A stretch of DNA of 64,000 nt from Pyxidicoccus trucidator (GTDB lineage Bacteria > Myxococcota > Myxococcia > Myxococcales > Myxococcaceae). The notes under the pieces were generated by a model, which searched no databases, was not told the DNA's origin, and saw only the letters and a list, made by a program, of their open reading frames with translations. The stretch's first letter is position 1; each line of letters opens with the position of its first letter. The stretch spans positions 62,001 through 126,000 of the forward strand of contig NZ_JAAIXZ010000021.1 of NCBI RefSeq assembly GCF_010894435.1. The letters run 5' to 3'. Below are positions 62,581-64,000 of the stretch, piece by piece. A program made the translations under genes and the position numbers.

Positions 62581-64000
62581 TCAGTACATGGAACGCCGCG
62601 TGAAGCCGGTCAGCGCGGCCAGTGGCAGCACCGAGCGCGTCAGGTACGGCAGGCGCCACATGCCGCCGTGGTTGGCGCCCTGCATGATGAGCTCCAGGGG
62701 GTGCCGCAGCGGCACCCGTGGGTCCGAGAGCGCCGCCGGGTTGCGCAGGTCATGCACCCACAGCGCCGCCATCAGCGCGTTGGTGGTCGCGGGCTCGAAG
62801 ATCTCCACACCGAAGGCGGAGGCCCCCCGGAAGCCGGCGGCCAGCAGCGGGTTCTTGACCACCGAGTGCGTCGCGGTGGACGGCGCGACGTTGATGGACA
62901 CGCGCTGCCCTGCCGCTCGCGAGACGATGGCGCGCCACTGTTGCAGCCGCTTGGCCAGGGCGTAGTTCGGCCCCTGCTGCAGGACGATGCAGTCCACCGT
63001 GCCGTAGCGCTGGCCATTGCTGCTCTCGATGATTCGGCAGACGTTCGGCTGGTACAGGGCGCCACGGCTCACGCCGCGCAGCGCCGCCTGTGCGACACGC
63101 CCGAGCGCCGCCCGCTGTCCGTAGCGTGAGGTCGCCGCGAGCGTGACTTCCTCGGGCACGGCGAACACGTCCGTCGGCGTCGCCATGTACGCGAGCGAGG
63201 TGCCCGGCCGCGCCTCCGTGAGCGCCGTCACGAGGGCATCCATCGCCACCGACACGCGCACGTGCCGCTCACCGTCGAGGTAGGCGAGCGAGGCCACGTC
63301 CAGGTCCCCGGAAAGGGAGCGCAGCCAGGCGGCGAGCTCCGGCGTCTGGGTGAGCAGGTCCGCGCCCGCCTCGGCGCGCACGTACTCGGCACCCTCCCCG
63401 GCCGGAGCCTTGGAGGCCACGGGTGCCAGGAGCCGGCCATTGCCCGTGGACGTGAGCTCGACGAGCCGCTGCCACACGCGGGGACGCTGGAGGTCCACGG
63501 CGGCCACATTCGCGCGCCAGCGCATCAGCCATGGAAACGGGCCCGCCTCCGAGGCCGCGCCGAGCAGCACCATCGTCCGGTCGGAGAGGTCCAGCCAGTC
63601 CGGGTTGCGCTGTACCAGTCGGAGGGCCTCGGCATGCGAGGGCTCCATTACCCCCGCGCGCTCCCACGCGTCCAGTTGCCGCAGGAGCGTGTCACCGGAG
63701 AGGCTCTGCCCCCGGTACGGCACCTCCCACGTCGCGGGCGCCGAGCGGTCCCGCCCTTCGAGCGTCGCGGTGCGGAAGCCCTCCGCCGAGGGCGTGGCCA
63801 TCGCCGCGTCGACGGTGAGCGGCTGCCCGTCACGCCAGAACTGGAAGGCGCGCCGCGTCGCGTCCAGGCCGGCACGCGCGATGGCGATGGCCTTCTCGGG
63901 ACTCTCCAGCGAATGCTCGACCAACTGCCGCACGTAATGCGGGTAGCGCTCGCGCCAGCGCCGCTCCGCGCGCAGCTCTCGCGAGGACCCGGCGCCCGTG
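62581..64000 (-). CDS. Rossmann-like protein, N-terminus beyond window edge
   Basis: The C-terminal 472 or so residues of a protein whose frame stays open past 64000. MVLLGAASEAGPFPWLMRW is a Rossmann-type Gly-rich strand-turn, followed by NVAAVDLQRPRVWQRLVEL as a second strand ending in Asp, the pattern of a dinucleotide-binding dehydrogenase. The middle holds SLAYMATPTDVFAVPEE, with VEIFEPATTNALMAALWVHD and NHGGMWRLPYLTRSVLPL near the end. I do not recognise a named family or substrate. A GTG at 63933 could be a start, but codon use continues normally upstream. Confidence 0.7.
   Translation of the reverse strand, partial: TGAGSSRELRAERRWRERYPHYVRQLVEHSLESPEKAIAIARAGLDATRRAFQFWRDGQPLTVDAAMATPSAEGFRTATLEGRDRSAPATWEVPYRGQSLSGDTLLRQLDAWERAGVMEPSHAEALRLVQRNPDWLDLSDRTMVLLGAASEAGPFPWLMRWRANVAAVDLQRPRVWQRLVELTSTGNGRLLAPVASKAPAGEGAEYVRAEAGADLLTQTPELAAWLRSLSGDLDVASLAYLDGERHVRVSVAMDALVTALTEARPGTSLAYMATPTDVFAVPEEVTLAATSRYGQRAALGRVAQAALRGVSRGALYQPNVCRIIESSNGQRYGTVDCIVLQQGPNYALAKRLQQWRAIVSRAAGQRVSINVAPSTATHSVVKNPLLAAGFRGASAFGVEIFEPATTNALMAALWVHDLRNPAALSDPRVPLRHPLELIMQGANHGGMWRLPYLTRSVLPLAALTGFTRRSMY

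Overview
The window looks like chromosomal DNA of a myxobacterium of the Myxococcus/Corallococcus/Pyxidicoccus group. It is very GC-rich with strong G/C at third codon positions and has frequent GTG starts. About half of its genes encode lipoproteins or other exported proteins. Several families are typical of or restricted to Myxococcales (the DUF2381/TIGR02268 paralogues, a DUF6310-DUF5953 pair, Cys-rich lipoproteins). This is judged from the sequence alone. No rRNA, complete tRNA, CRISPR array, transposase or phage gene was found.

Layout. 1-12.6 kb is mostly conserved housekeeping: the start of dnaK, a UvrD-family helicase, a HEAT/TPR lipoprotein, an NlpC/P60-like lipoprotein, a family 2 glycosyltransferase, the lysC - comEA-like - zinc-ribbon/TPR operon, and hutH. 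12.6-16.2 kb is accessory: a lipoprotein with a nuclease-like motif followed by a partner that may be its immunity protein (DUF6310/DUF5953), a DUF2381 operon and a tRNA-like 3' fragment. 16-40 kb is a long run of exported proteins: carboxypeptidase-regulatory-like, DUF4038 glycosidase-like, M23 peptidase, zincin, LamG-like, alpha/beta hydrolase, GH18-like with PKD and F5/8 domains, alginate lyase-like and neprosin-like, plus an orphan GspC. Two of them (24.3-25.7 and 31.7-33.4 kb) look horizontally acquired. 40-54 kb carries metabolic and membrane genes: DUF1428, a deoxyhypusine-synthase-like enzyme, an MpaB-like oxygenase, a DUF1501/CxxCH operon, a PF10136 membrane protein, a fatty acid desaturase and a PQQ-type sugar dehydrogenase.

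The most interesting segment is 54.7-62.5 kb. A CHAT protease, whose C-terminal half resembles a SIR2-like domain without its NAD-binding motif, is followed 2 bp later by a membrane-anchored nSTAND NTPase with 14 WD40 repeats. A second, divergent CHAT/C25-like peptidase overlaps the STAND gene tail to tail. A three-helix membrane protein with an N-terminal Cys cluster is divergent from that peptidase. This resembles the NTP-dependent conflict (suicide or anti-phage) systems common in multicellular bacteria. This arrangement, with two caspase-fold proteases around one STAND-WD40 protein and a small multi-TM protein, is the best candidate for an undescribed system.

Likely cooperation: the secreted hydrolases and lipoproteins fit predatory and saprophytic polymer degradation. 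The lipoprotein with the CxxCH motif, the large DUF1588-like lipoprotein and the DUF1501 protein form one exported module. Start codons were chosen by Shine-Dalgarno position, signal-peptide fit and codon use. Several differ from the longest open frame.
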